Below, one piece after another: positions 25,030-35,395 of a stretch of DNA of 50,119 bases. Position 1 is the stretch's first letter. Every line of letters begins with the position of its first letter. The notes beneath the pieces are model-generated. The model ran no database searches and had not been told where the DNA came from. It was given only the letters and a program-made list of their open reading frames with translations. This DNA is from a virus, in the IMG/VR virus record IMGVR_UViG_3300050821_001427, positions 1 to 50,119 of that record. One strand, written 5' to 3'. A program made the position numbers and the translations under genes.

Positions 25030-27380
25030 TGCCACAGCAGCTAACTACCGAGACGGAAAACAACTTCATCAAAGGCCTCGTCACTGAGGCTACCGGTATG
25101 AACTTCCCAGAGAATGCTTGCACGCAGACAGAAAACTGCGTGTTTTCTCTGATTGGGGATGTCACACGTCGTTTCGGTTTCGACTTCGAACCTAACTTCA
25201 AATACAACACCGTAGCTAACAGCAACGCCGCTATCAATACGTATAAGTGGAATAACGCTGGTGGTGACGGCGAGTCCCAGATAGTCGTTGTACAAATCGG
25301 CACTACTATCTACTTCTACCTATCCAGTGCTGTAACTGCTACCACTTCTACCAGCAGCAACCTTCTATCTAGCACTGTGGATATCGCTACGTATGTGGCA
25401 CAAGGAGGGACATTCGATGCTACTCAGGAATGCCAGTTCACAGACGGCAACGGCTACCTGTTCATAACTCATCCTAGTATCGATCCTGCGTACTGCACAT
25501 TCATCAACGGTGTCATTGCTAGTAATCCAATCACCATCCAGATTAGAGACTTCGTAGGCGCTGTAGAGTCCGGTAATCCAGCGGTTACAGCTCGTCCGCT
25601 TACCCTGACCTCAACCCATAACTACAACTTAATCAATCAAGGTTGGAGTTCCGCTACAGCTTGGAACTTTACCAGTACCAGTCGTATTAATAACATCATA
25701 CAACCCGGGGGTAGTATGACGTTTAATGATGCTCCGTCAGGACTTCCCATAACTCCCGGTACACAAATACAGGTTACTGGTGGTATTGCTACGCCAAATG
25801 GCACCATGACCTTCTCTATGCTGTGTGTAGCTCAGACTTATAGTGGAACAACGTTATTCTGTCTCATCTCTGGGTTTTCCCAAACAGGACAATTCAACGG
25901 TCCATTCCTTTCCGAGATCTGGTACGTCCAACCTGCTGCGTCAGCTAACTACATCTCTGAATGGAGTCAGCAAGTTGTTAACTTCCCGAGTAATGCAGAC
26001 GTATGGTGGCAGTTCAAGAACAGCAGCGGTGTCTTCAATCCGGCAGTAACAATCGCTAACGTAACTCTCTCATCTCCTGCTCCTCAGGGCAGTCTGATAC
26101 TAAATGCATTCAACCAAAACTTCTCTGCTGTATCAGGCGTCCCAGGATTGGGAACGACTATAACAACCGCACGTCCTAGAACTTGTGCATGGTTCCAAGG
26201 TAGAACATGGTACGCCGGTTGCGATGCTTCCGAGAACAACGCTGGTCCCGGAGCTAACGCATTCTACACATGGACTGAGAATATCTATTTCTCCCAGATC
26301 ATCACCCAAGGAGATAGCAGTTCCTTCGGTAAGTGTTACCAGACTAACGATCCTACATCAGAAAACTTATTCGATCTGCTTGACACAGATGGTGGTGTTA
26401 TAACCATCCCTGGCTGTGGTGCTATCTATAAACTATTCCCTATCGCGAATGGCATGATTGTATTCGCTGCCAACGGTGTGTGGTTCATCACCGGTAGCCA
26501 AGGCATAGGCTTTGCAGCTACCGACTACACAGTGACTAAACTCTCTCAAGTGCAAAGTATATCCGGGACTTCCTTCGTGAATGTCCTAGGTCTTCCATAC
26601 TTCTGGAATGAAGAGGGCATCTACGCAGTCACGCCATCGCAGGGTGGTCAACTATCGGTAGAGCCTATTACAGTAGGTACTATCCTTACCTTCTACAACA
26701 ACATACCGCAGTCTAGCAGGAAGTACGCTAGAGGTACGTACGATCCTATCAACTACATCATCCAATGGTGTTACCTCAGTACTGTGGAAACAAGCGTAAC
26801 TAACCGTTACCAGTTCGACTCCATACTGACACTCAATACGTATAATAAGGCATTCTATCCGTACAGCTTCGTAGGTACTACGCCTAAGATCTGTGGGATA
26901 CAGTACATCTCCAGTCCAGGCGATAGCAACGCACCTGATCCTATTATCCAGTATCTAGTTCAGACACCTAGCAACCAGTTCACATTTGCGGAAGAGTTCA
27001 ACGAAGACTACCTCGATTACTTCTCCTTCGATGGTGTCGGGGTTAACTACACCAGCTTCTTCGTAACTGGGTATAAGATACGTGGACAGGCGATCAAACG
27101 ATTCCAACCGCAGTATATCCGTGTACTGTCGAGAACTAACGCAGCGGAATCGGCTTACACATTCCAAGTTATGTGGGACTACGCGAACCAGACTAACTCC
27201 AATCGTTGGTCTACTATCCAGTACGTATACCTTACAGACACTCGCTTCGACTTCCTAGCACGTAGACACAAGGTCCGTGGCAACGGATACGCTCTTCAAT
27301 ACAAGATTTCTTCCGTCCAAGGTCAGCCCTTCGATATCATAGGCTGGTCCGCGATAGATACAGTTAATACAGGTACGTAA
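25029..27380 (+). CDS. tail tubular protein B-like (nozzle)
   Basis: A 783-residue beta-rich protein in the position and of the size of T7 gp12. The N-terminal section (ENNFIKGLVTEATGMNFPENA..., VFSLIGDVTRRFGFDFE) is the typical start of podoviral nozzle proteins. It forms the distal tail tube. Confidence 0.88.
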   Translation: MPQQLTTETENNFIKGLVTEATGMNFPENACTQTENCVFSLIGDVTRRFGFDFEPNFKYNTVANSNAAINTYKWNNAGGDGESQIVVVQIGTTIYFYLSSAVTATTSTSSNLLSSTVDIATYVAQGGTFDATQECQFTDGNGYLFITHPSIDPAYCTFINGVIASNPITIQIRDFVGAVESGNPAVTARPLTLTSTHNYNLINQGWSSATAWNFTSTSRINNIIQPGGSMTFNDAPSGLPITPGTQIQVTGGIATPNGTMTFSMLCVAQTYSGTTLFCLISGFSQTGQFNGPFLSEIWYVQPAASANYISEWSQQVVNFPSNADVWWQFKNSSGVFNPAVTIANVTLSSPAPQGSLILNAFNQNFSAVSGVPGLGTTITTARPRTCAWFQGRTWYAGCDASENNAGPGANAFYTWTENIYFSQIITQGDSSSFGKCYQTNDPTSENLFDLLDTDGGVITIPGCGAIYKLFPIANGMIVFAANGVWFITGSQGIGFAATDYTVTKLSQVQSISGTSFVNVLGLPYFWNEEGIYAVTPSQGGQLSVEPITVGTILTFYNNIPQSSRKYARGTYDPINYIIQWCYLSTVETSVTNRYQFDSILTLNTYNKAFYPYSFVGTTPKICGIQYISSPGDSNAPDPIIQYLVQTPSNQFTFAEEFNEDYLDYFSFDGVGVNYTSFFVTGYKIRGQAIKRFQPQYIRVLSRTNAAESAYTFQVMWDYANQTNSNRWSTIQYVYLTDTRFDFLARRHKVRGNGYALQYKISSVQGQPFDIIGWSAIDTVNTGT

Positions 27381-27916
27381 TGAATCCACTATCGATAGGT
27401 ATAGGCATAGCAGGGTTTGGGGCTTCCCTCTACGGAGGGCTTGCTGGAGCTAAGGTAGCTGGGCAAGAGACTCAAGTATCTGAGAACATAGCTCAGAATG
27501 AGCAGGCTATCAACCAACAGAAGAACCAACAGATGCAGCTGCAAGCTAGCAGAGCTCAGCTACAGAATTTCCGTAACGCGCAGCGGCTGCGTGCACAAGC
27601 TACAGCAGCTTCCGTGCAAGGTGGTTCGCAGTATGGTTCCGGTCTTGGTGGTGGCTACGGCGGTATCTCTGGACAAGCTGGCACTAACTCTCTAGGCATC
27701 AACCAGAACGAACAGATAGGACAGAACATCTTCGGACTCCAGAATAACATCTCTGCCGATAAGATGCAGATGGCTAAGCTGCAAGGTTACGCTGCTGAAG
27801 ACCAAGGCATATCTTCCCTAGGTGGTGCGCTGACTAAGGCAGCTCCCACGTTAAGTCCCGCTGGTACTACCCTATTCTCAATGGCTTCCAATTTCATTGG
27901 TAGCGCAGGTGCGTAA
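27380..27916 (+). CDS. internal virion protein, gp14-like
   Basis: A 178-residue protein with a Gly/Ala-rich hydrophobic N-terminus (SIGIGIAGFGASLYGGLAG), a Gln-rich central helix and a second hydrophobic end. In T7, gp14 is the first core protein ejected and forms a channel in the outer membrane. Position after the nozzle gene and composition fit this role. Confidence 0.75.
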   Translation: MNPLSIGIGIAGFGASLYGGLAGAKVAGQETQVSENIAQNEQAINQQKNQQMQLQASRAQLQNFRNAQRLRAQATAASVQGGSQYGSGLGGGYGGISGQAGTNSLGINQNEQIGQNIFGLQNNISADKMQMAKLQGYAAEDQGISSLGGALTKAAPTLSPAGTTLFSMASNFIGSAGA

Positions 27917-30900
27917 TGGATCCAGTTAATCTCGATACCAACGTACAACCACCTAACCCAGTTAACCTGGATTTAGGTACCGACACCACACCTCCGTCAG
28001 CTCCTGTAGCTGCCAACCGTGCCTACAAGACTAGCGTAGGTTTGGGTAAGTACATCGATCAGTCTGAACCTGAACTGTACAACGCGTACATGCAAGGTCA
28101 GGAACAGAACATCCGTAACCGTGCAGCTGAGCTTAAGGATATGGAGAATGAAGGCAATCGTCGTCAGTCAATCATAAACAGTGCTCAGCAAGCTGGACAG
28201 ACCCTGTCTATCGAAGACTGGGAAAAGATGCAGCAACAGCCTACCGATCCTAATTCGGTAGTGGAGGATGGATACTCCGGTGCATTCCTTAACAATATCT
28301 ACAAGTCTATGGTTAACTTCGGCGGATGGGATGCTGTCAAAGCTATGGAGGTAGTTCCAGAGGTAGTATCCAAGGACATCGACAACGCCGTAGGCGCCAT
28401 GTCTAACCGTGAATATGCTGTACGTGGCGTAGAAGATCTGCAAGACACCGTCTCTAGCCAAGGTATTGTTCCTTGGGCACTAGACCAAGCTAAGTCTCTC
28501 GTTCCTTTCTATAACGATGTCAAGCTCCGTGGCTGGATGGAACATACGTCTGCTGTTCAAGGTGTTCTACTCGGCAACAACTTATACGATCAAACTCGTG
28601 AACTGCTGCGGCTTCCGGGTCCGCAGTTCCGAGACAAGTACGATCAAATCAAGAACAGTCTTGCTAATGACAACCCTGCCCTAGCTCTGTACTGGGCTAA
28701 CGCAGTTGTTGGCATGTCCTCTGGCGAACAGTTACTGGCTAACATCAACAATGTCATAGACACTACAGCTGTACCTGGTATCGCCAAGGGAGCTATGAGT
28801 GTACTCCGTGGTGTCAATACCGTTCGTAAGGGACTGACTGATGCTATCCGCGAATCAGCTACTGTCAACCCAGTCAAGGGTGCGGCAGCGGAAGGCTTCG
28901 GAGATACAGCTACAGCAGCTGTTGAAAAATCAGCAGATGATGCTGTTCAACGGATGACTGGTCAACCCAAGCCTAGCGGCACTGGTGTTGATGTCAATGC
29001 CGTAAATGATCCAATCCAGAGGGCTCAACAGACCCTTCCTACAGGCTTCCAGCTTGATCGTAACAAACTTAAATCTAACCCAGGTCCTCTATCCAGAGAA
29101 CTGATGAACAGGTTGGAGGAGCAGTCCTACACCAACGAGTTCAACGTGATGGACGCGATAGCTAACGTAGCTAAGGTCCAACGTATATCTCTGGAAGAAG
29201 CATCTACCCAAGTCTACACAGCACTAAAAGACAGTGTTCGTAATCAATACCCTGGGTTGAAGAATGCCATAGCTGACATCGGAGATCCTGTTTGGAATCC
29301 CTACGGCAACAACTATAACTTCCCTGTTCGTATCTTCGCGGAGACTGGTGAACAGTTCTCTTCCGAGGAGGTAGCTAGACGCTTCGCTTCCGAGAAGGGT
29401 ATCCTTGAGTATGAGCTGAAGGGTAAGCCAGGTGCTACCCACTACATCCCTGAAGCAGCTATCAAGCGCTCATGGGAGACCACTCCACGTCTAGGTGCAG
29501 TAACATATAAGAACGGTGAGCTTCGTGTATTTACTGATGATGGAGCTGAAGTCGCAACTACCATTACTCCACAGGCTGGCCATGTTCCTATTGAAGTTCG
29601 TCCTGATGGGACTGTTAAGTTTCATCCTACTCTTAAGTCTGATGAAGAAGTTGCTAAAGCTGTTATTCAACAACAAGGACTAGGCTTCCACCTTATCACT
29701 TGGAAACCTTTGGATGAGACACAGTTCGTAATCAAAGATCTGATGTCTAGACTGGATAGTACCAAGTCTATCGCAAGCAATGACGGCATCCGTGGCTGGG
29801 TTAACTCCATTCCGTTTATTGGCTACACCAGAACGTCCGAGGCAACACTGTCTCCGTTCGAGGTACGTCAACGTAACATCGCTAACGATTCCGTATCCGT
29901 CTATCACAAGCTCCTGCAGGAGCAGATGAAGTATGTGGAAGACGTAGCTCGTGGGCGTGTCCGAATCGATGAAGCTACAGGACAACCAGTCAACGCTGTC
30001 TGGTCCTACATCAAGACACTCAATCCTATAACCAAGTTCAACAACAGGCAGATCTATAATGAGTTTTCTAGAGCCCTTGATCTTGGTCGCTTCACTCCAA
30101 ATGAAGCCACAGGCAAGCTTGGGAAGTTCGCAGAGAATCCTGCCGAGCTATACCAGATCTACCATACCAACTTCCAAAGAGATCCTACCTTTCGAGAGGT
30201 GCAAGGATATTTCGCGTTCACAAGGAATTACGAGAATGACCGTGTCTTCCGGTCGCTCCGTGAGTACACCAACAAAGTCAGACTAGGTGCTGAACAACAT
30301 CAGGTAACCTTCAAGGACAACCTGGGCAACACCACGCCCAGTGGTTTCTTCGAAGGCATCATTCACCGCACCCTCCCCGGCGGTGAAGATCCTATCCTTC
30401 TCTTACACGATGGGCATAACGATATCCGTCTTACCTCCAAGATAGGTGGTACGTATAAGGATCTGGATAAGGAAGTAAAGACTGGTAAGTACACGGTCAT
30501 CGAACTCTACAACCCTGAGCTTCGTCCGTTGAAGGATATCCCAGGAGTAGGACGTAACTACATCCGATACGTACTGGCAGATAGTGCCGAGACGAAGGGA
30601 CTGGATTGGAACCAAGTCAACAAACTAGGTGGTGGTCACTTCGAGTATAACTACTCCCACTACATCAAGGAAGCTAAGATTGAAGCGACTCATGCTGGCT
30701 CCACGACCATCCACAGATATGAAGGGGACAGGACGTTTATGCCGGTGGCTAACCAAGCCCAAGGCAGAGCTATCGTCAGAGTCCTCAACATGGTTAAGCA
30801 CCATCTGAAGGAAAACGATATCGACAAGGCAAGGGATGTCTTCGAGAATGGTCTCCGTGGTGAACACGGTCCTGCGATGGAGTGGAAAGACTTCTATTCC

Positions 30901-33192
30901 CAGACACAGCCTGCCAAGGATGGAACGGTGGGTGTTGATATCCACGAACCATACCGGGTAGTTCCCAAGGGTAAGTCTATCCTAGACTTGGATGATGCCC
31001 TACGTAATCGCTACGGCAAGCTTAATGAACAAGGACAATGGCAGTCTACGTTTAAGGATGGCACCAAGTCCGGTAGCCTCGCACGTCAGTACCAGGTAGC
31101 TTACACTACCGAGCGTGACAGCGAAGCACTGAAGACACTGAACGCCTATGGTACTAAAAACAATCCTATCTACAAGTATGAACCAGCCGAGTTCGTAGAT
31201 CCTATCCAAACTATGAACCGTGCTCTGAACCAGATCTCTTCCCAGTCGTTCATGGACGACATGAAGATAGCTGGTGTTGAGTCATGGCTACGTGAAGCTG
31301 AAAGGTATCTGAAGGCTCCTGATATCAACGATATCCGATCTTCTCCGTGGTGGTACTTCCATAACAGTAATAACGAGAAAGCATTCACTGCTGCTGCTGA
31401 TAGACAGACGGTAAGTAACCTCCTATCTAATCGTTTCAAGACGATGCAGTTCATAGGCATTCCTAGCAGGTACGACATCTTCATGCACGATACTGCACAG
31501 AAGTTGGCTGACTTCAGCTATGACAAGCTAGGTCCTAGCGGCAGTAAACTAGTTCCTACCTGGCTACTAAACCATACGAAGTCACCTGTCCAGATGCTAC
31601 GCTCATTGGCGTACCATACCAAGATGGGTTTATTCGCATTCCCGCAGCTGCTGACCCAGTCACAGACGTATCTTACTATCGCAGCTATTGCACCACGATC
31701 GGCGGTATCGGGAACTGTCGGAGCTATGCTTCATCAATGGAGTAAGTTCAGCAGAGATCCTGCCTTCCTATCCAGACTAGATAACATCGCTACCCATATG
31801 CAGATCCCCGGTTTCCATACCTGGAAGCCCGGTGAGTTTCTGGAAGCTATGCGGGAGATGAATAACCGTGGCTTCGCCAACTATGGTTCTACCAGTAATG
31901 CCCTGAAGACACAGCTGAAACACTCCTTCGTTAAGAGTGAGTTCGATTCCTTTCTTGACCTAGGTCAGATGTTCTTCAACGCTGCAGACCAGAACGTCAA
32001 GTACGGAGCATGGTATACAGCTTACAAGGAATACCGAGCACTGAAGCCAGAGCTTGGTACCCTGGCTAGAACAGACTGGGACAAGATACACACACGAGCT
32101 AATGCTCTATCAGGCAGTATGACCAGAGCTTCCGCTTCGATTATGCAATCAGGACCACTTGGTCTATTCAATCAATTCCTTACATACCAAACCCATCTCG
32201 CTGAATTCTTCTGGGGTAAGAACATCGAGACCGAAGGTAGTACTGTATTCCAACGTTCGTTAGCTCGAGCTAGGATGTACGGTATGTATGCAACTATGTT
32301 CGGTCTCCCTGGTGCTATCGGTGTAACCGGTCTCCCAGCTACCCAGACCTTCCGACAGTACGCCATAGACAACGGCTACGTCGTAGGGGATAAGTGGATA
32401 CAGAGTATGATGGTGGAGGGATTGCCTGCTGCCTTCCTTGCATGGATGACATCCGACAAGGACAAGAAGAATGGTAATTGGTATAACATCAATGACAAGC
32501 TTGGCGCTGGCGGTCTCACTCAATTTAACGAAATTCTTAACTCTGATCCTAAGTGGTGGACTCTCATTGGTGGTGCTAGTACTAGCATTGCGGCTAATAC
32601 GATGAACAATGCCCGAGGTTGGGTACGTTCCAACTGGAGCATGATGACTGGCAAGCAAGGTGATGAAGCCTTCCCTGCCAAGATCGATGACTGGACTGAT
32701 ATCTTCAAGGAGATATCCTCCGTCAATCAAATCCAGAAGATGATTACCGGTGTCGCATTCGGGAAGTGGTTAAGCAAGAACGAGTTGTACCAAGCAGATG
32801 TATCTAAAGCTAATGCGATCTTTATGGGACTTACTGGTCTCAATCTCCAGAACTCTGGCGATAACTACATCATCGGACTTGATTTGGCAGCACAGAAGGA
32901 TTCCGAGAAGCAGGGACTGAACCGGTTCATCCGGGAGTTCCATCGTGGTATCACATCTGCCAACAACAACGACTACCCCAGCTATAAACAATACATGACC
33001 CGAGCATACACATTGCTGAAGGCTTATGAATACCCAATCGATAAATATGCCACAGCTATCAGCATAGCTAGCAAGGGATACGAAACCCAGATCGATAGTA
33101 TCCGGGAAGAATTCTATACCAAGAATGTACCGCAAGGTAAGGAACCGATGCGCTACGATGCTTACCAACGGTTCCTGAAGACTACGAGGTAA
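27916..33192 (+). CDS. large internal virion protein, gp16-like
   Basis: At 1758 residues this is the largest gene, in the position of T7 core proteins. It is mostly helical, with hydrophobic stretches in the C-terminal third (LGLFNQFLTYQTHLAEFFWG; MYGMYATMFGLPGAIGVTG near 1450). I see no lytic transglycosylase motif at its N-terminus, where T7 gp16 has one. It probably is ejected to form part of the DNA translocation channel across the envelope. Its stop lies one base before the next ATG. Confidence 0.75.
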   Translation: MDPVNLDTNVQPPNPVNLDLGTDTTPPSAPVAANRAYKTSVGLGKYIDQSEPELYNAYMQGQEQNIRNRAAELKDMENEGNRRQSIINSAQQAGQTLSIEDWEKMQQQPTDPNSVVEDGYSGAFLNNIYKSMVNFGGWDAVKAMEVVPEVVSKDIDNAVGAMSNREYAVRGVEDLQDTVSSQGIVPWALDQAKSLVPFYNDVKLRGWMEHTSAVQGVLLGNNLYDQTRELLRLPGPQFRDKYDQIKNSLANDNPALALYWANAVVGMSSGEQLLANINNVIDTTAVPGIAKGAMSVLRGVNTVRKGLTDAIRESATVNPVKGAAAEGFGDTATAAVEKSADDAVQRMTGQPKPSGTGVDVNAVNDPIQRAQQTLPTGFQLDRNKLKSNPGPLSRELMNRLEEQSYTNEFNVMDAIANVAKVQRISLEEASTQVYTALKDSVRNQYPGLKNAIADIGDPVWNPYGNNYNFPVRIFAETGEQFSSEEVARRFASEKGILEYELKGKPGATHYIPEAAIKRSWETTPRLGAVTYKNGELRVFTDDGAEVATTITPQAGHVPIEVRPDGTVKFHPTLKSDEEVAKAVIQQQGLGFHLITWKPLDETQFVIKDLMSRLDSTKSIASNDGIRGWVNSIPFIGYTRTSEATLSPFEVRQRNIANDSVSVYHKLLQEQMKYVEDVARGRVRIDEATGQPVNAVWSYIKTLNPITKFNNRQIYNEFSRALDLGRFTPNEATGKLGKFAENPAELYQIYHTNFQRDPTFREVQGYFAFTRNYENDRVFRSLREYTNKVRLGAEQHQVTFKDNLGNTTPSGFFEGIIHRTLPGGEDPILLLHDGHNDIRLTSKIGGTYKDLDKEVKTGKYTVIELYNPELRPLKDIPGVGRNYIRYVLADSAETKGLDWNQVNKLGGGHFEYNYSHYIKEAKIEATHAGSTTIHRYEGDRTFMPVANQAQGRAIVRVLNMVKHHLKENDIDKARDVFENGLRGEHGPAMEWKDFYSQTQPAKDGTVGVDIHEPYRVVPKGKSILDLDDALRNRYGKLNEQGQWQSTFKDGTKSGSLARQYQVAYTTERDSEALKTLNAYGTKNNPIYKYEPAEFVDPIQTMNRALNQISSQSFMDDMKIAGVESWLREAERYLKAPDINDIRSSPWWYFHNSNNEKAFTAAADRQTVSNLLSNRFKTMQFIGIPSRYDIFMHDTAQKLADFSYDKLGPSGSKLVPTWLLNHTKSPVQMLRSLAYHTKMGLFAFPQLLTQSQTYLTIAAIAPRSAVSGTVGAMLHQWSKFSRDPAFLSRLDNIATHMQIPGFHTWKPGEFLEAMREMNNRGFANYGSTSNALKTQLKHSFVKSEFDSFLDLGQMFFNAADQNVKYGAWYTAYKEYRALKPELGTLARTDWDKIHTRANALSGSMTRASASIMQSGPLGLFNQFLTYQTHLAEFFWGKNIETEGSTVFQRSLARARMYGMYATMFGLPGAIGVTGLPATQTFRQYAIDNGYVVGDKWIQSMMVEGLPAAFLAWMTSDKDKKNGNWYNINDKLGAGGLTQFNEILNSDPKWWTLIGGASTSIAANTMNNARGWVRSNWSMMTGKQGDEAFPAKIDDWTDIFKEISSVNQIQKMITGVAFGKWLSKNELYQADVSKANAIFMGLTGLNLQNSGDNYIIGLDLAAQKDSEKQGLNRFIREFHRGITSANNNDYPSYKQYMTRAYTLLKAYEYPIDKYATAISIASKGYETQIDSIREEFYTKNVPQGKEPMRYDAYQRFLKTTR

Positions 33193-33193
33193 C

Positions 33194-35395
33194 ATGGCTA
33201 CATTCGCACCACAACTACAGCCGATGGGAGCTCCGGACTGGACCCGGGAAGCTAAACCGATATCAGATATAGTACCTGACAAGAGTGCTGGCTTAACATT
33301 AGCAGCTGCAGGGGAAGCTCTAGACAGCGGTGCTTCCCTGATAGACACCACTGCGAAGAACTACCTGAAGGATAAAGCAGAGACTGGGGTTAACAATCTC
33401 CGTGATGCCCAGACTGAAGCGTTGGTCGCTACCAGGAATATGCAGATAACTCAGGGTGGGGATACCTCCGCTCCTACCAGCTTGATGCCCGATACAGGTC
33501 CTGCTGTACCGCAAGGTGTACAGAATGGGGTAGCTAAGCTTAACCAACTATCCGCTGCGCAAGCTCAGGGTGGTGGTAAGATCAATGACACGCTTTACAC
33601 CGGTGCAGTAAACGCACTGGCGAAGCAGATGCGTGCGCAATACCCAGGGTATAAGGACTACATCGACGAACAGATTAAGAAGGTATCCGGGATAGACCCA
33701 GCCAATGCTTTCATGAAGAACCTCATGGAAGACATCAACCGGGATAACGAGAACAAGAAGACCGAGGTTAATGCTACCCGGACTATGCTTCGTGGCTTAG
33801 TCACCGATGGTGTAACAGACCATTCAGGTGTCAAAGCATCCGATGTCTTAGCAGCATACGATGCTGGTAAGATAGACATCAATCAAGCTAACAAGTGGGT
33901 TAACCAAACACAGTCACTGAACTACCTAATCAAGCAGAAGGCTGCTGTACGTGCAGATCAGAACGCTGATCAAGCCGATGCCAAGACACAAGCTCAGAAA
34001 GATCTCTCAGATATATCAGGCAAGGCTGTATCCAATGCTTGGACTTCACTCAGCATCGGTAAGAACACCGACACCCCTCAGAAGCTAGTTGCCTTTCTTC
34101 AATCACATGCTGGCAAGGGCGATGTCTCAGATGAACAAGCACAAGCTATCGGTCAACAGTTGGTAGCGATGCGTCAGCAGCTATTCCAATCCCAGATGGC
34201 TGTAGCCAACCAAGGTGGTAAGAACAGTCTTATCTCTAAACTAGGCGGAGATCCTACCGAGGCTGCCAAGACAATCAACGGTCAGTTGTCTACCCTAGAC
34301 CTAGCTATCCAAGACGTATTCAATAAGAACTGGGGTTCAGCTTACAGCCACATGAACTTCAACAACGCTATCAAGGCTGACACAACCAGTAAGCTTTACA
34401 ACGTACCAGACGATGAAGTTAGGAAGTACAACCGAGCGGTAGGAGCTATCAATGAGATCAGCCCACAGTTCGCTAGGGACTTCTTCCAGCAATCCCTGGT
34501 AGGGGACGTTCCTCAGCATTCAAAGGAATGGCTGAAGTCTACCAAGATGAACATCCTTGTACCTGACGAGAACGGTAAACTTACCTATGTTCAGGAAGCT
34601 ATCGCCGATGGTAAAGGAGGCCAAGGTGGTGCCGTGACTTCACCTAAGACATGGCGTGATCTTATCAACTTCTCCAGCAACATATCCAATCCTAAGATCA
34701 ACGAGGAACAACGCTACAACATCGCTCGTGGCTTCTACGATCCCAGCCATAACAGCACTCTCTTGTCTGATGACAACTTCCAGCTAGACAGAGTTATCAA
34801 CGGTAAGCAAGTACCGGGTAAGTACTCAGTCTGGAGCCAGCTTACATCTCAAGGTAACATGGAGGGTGTGGCTCAGTTAGCTAAGACCCATCCAGATGTC
34901 ATACCTATGGTCAGAGCATTCGGTGAACAACAGTTCGGTGAACAGTTATTCTCCCGAGAGATCCTAGATCTTAGAGGTGCAGCTGAAGACCCAAGCAAGT
35001 TCAAGATCAAGTACATAGACCAACCTGGACAACCACCTAGGTTTGAAGCACTCAATCCTGATGGTACTCCCCTGAATACACCATACCGTGGTAACACCAG
35101 TCCAGTTACTGGACCGATGTCTGCCAGCAATAACATGGGTTACACCAACCACATCCAAGCCACAGTCAACCGTCTTAACCAAGGCATGACTGGGTTGTAC
35201 AACGTCTACAAGACTACAGGCAGTACCGATCCTAACGCTGACATTCTTGGTACTATGAATAAGTACGGCTTCTCCCGTAATGAACAAGAGCCAGGTGGCT
35301 TCGTCAGTAAGCTGTGGAATGCCATCATCGGTAGTCAACAGGATACTCTAGAGAAGATAAGTAAGCGACGTGAGAACTTCCAGGAGAAAGAATAG
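33194..35395 (+). CDS. internal virion protein, gp15-like
   Basis: A 733-residue helical, Gln/Asp/Ala-rich protein between the 1758-residue protein and the polyvalent zincin protein. Size and place match T7 gp15, although the order relative to the larger protein is swapped. It has no membrane segment. Assigned by synteny and composition only. Confidence 0.65.
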   Translation: MATFAPQLQPMGAPDWTREAKPISDIVPDKSAGLTLAAAGEALDSGASLIDTTAKNYLKDKAETGVNNLRDAQTEALVATRNMQITQGGDTSAPTSLMPDTGPAVPQGVQNGVAKLNQLSAAQAQGGGKINDTLYTGAVNALAKQMRAQYPGYKDYIDEQIKKVSGIDPANAFMKNLMEDINRDNENKKTEVNATRTMLRGLVTDGVTDHSGVKASDVLAAYDAGKIDINQANKWVNQTQSLNYLIKQKAAVRADQNADQADAKTQAQKDLSDISGKAVSNAWTSLSIGKNTDTPQKLVAFLQSHAGKGDVSDEQAQAIGQQLVAMRQQLFQSQMAVANQGGKNSLISKLGGDPTEAAKTINGQLSTLDLAIQDVFNKNWGSAYSHMNFNNAIKADTTSKLYNVPDDEVRKYNRAVGAINEISPQFARDFFQQSLVGDVPQHSKEWLKSTKMNILVPDENGKLTYVQEAIADGKGGQGGAVTSPKTWRDLINFSSNISNPKINEEQRYNIARGFYDPSHNSTLLSDDNFQLDRVINGKQVPGKYSVWSQLTSQGNMEGVAQLAKTHPDVIPMVRAFGEQQFGEQLFSREILDLRGAAEDPSKFKIKYIDQPGQPPRFEALNPDGTPLNTPYRGNTSPVTGPMSASNNMGYTNHIQATVNRLNQGMTGLYNVYKTTGSTDPNADILGTMNKYGFSRNEQEPGGFVSKLWNAIIGSQQDTLEKISKRRENFQEKE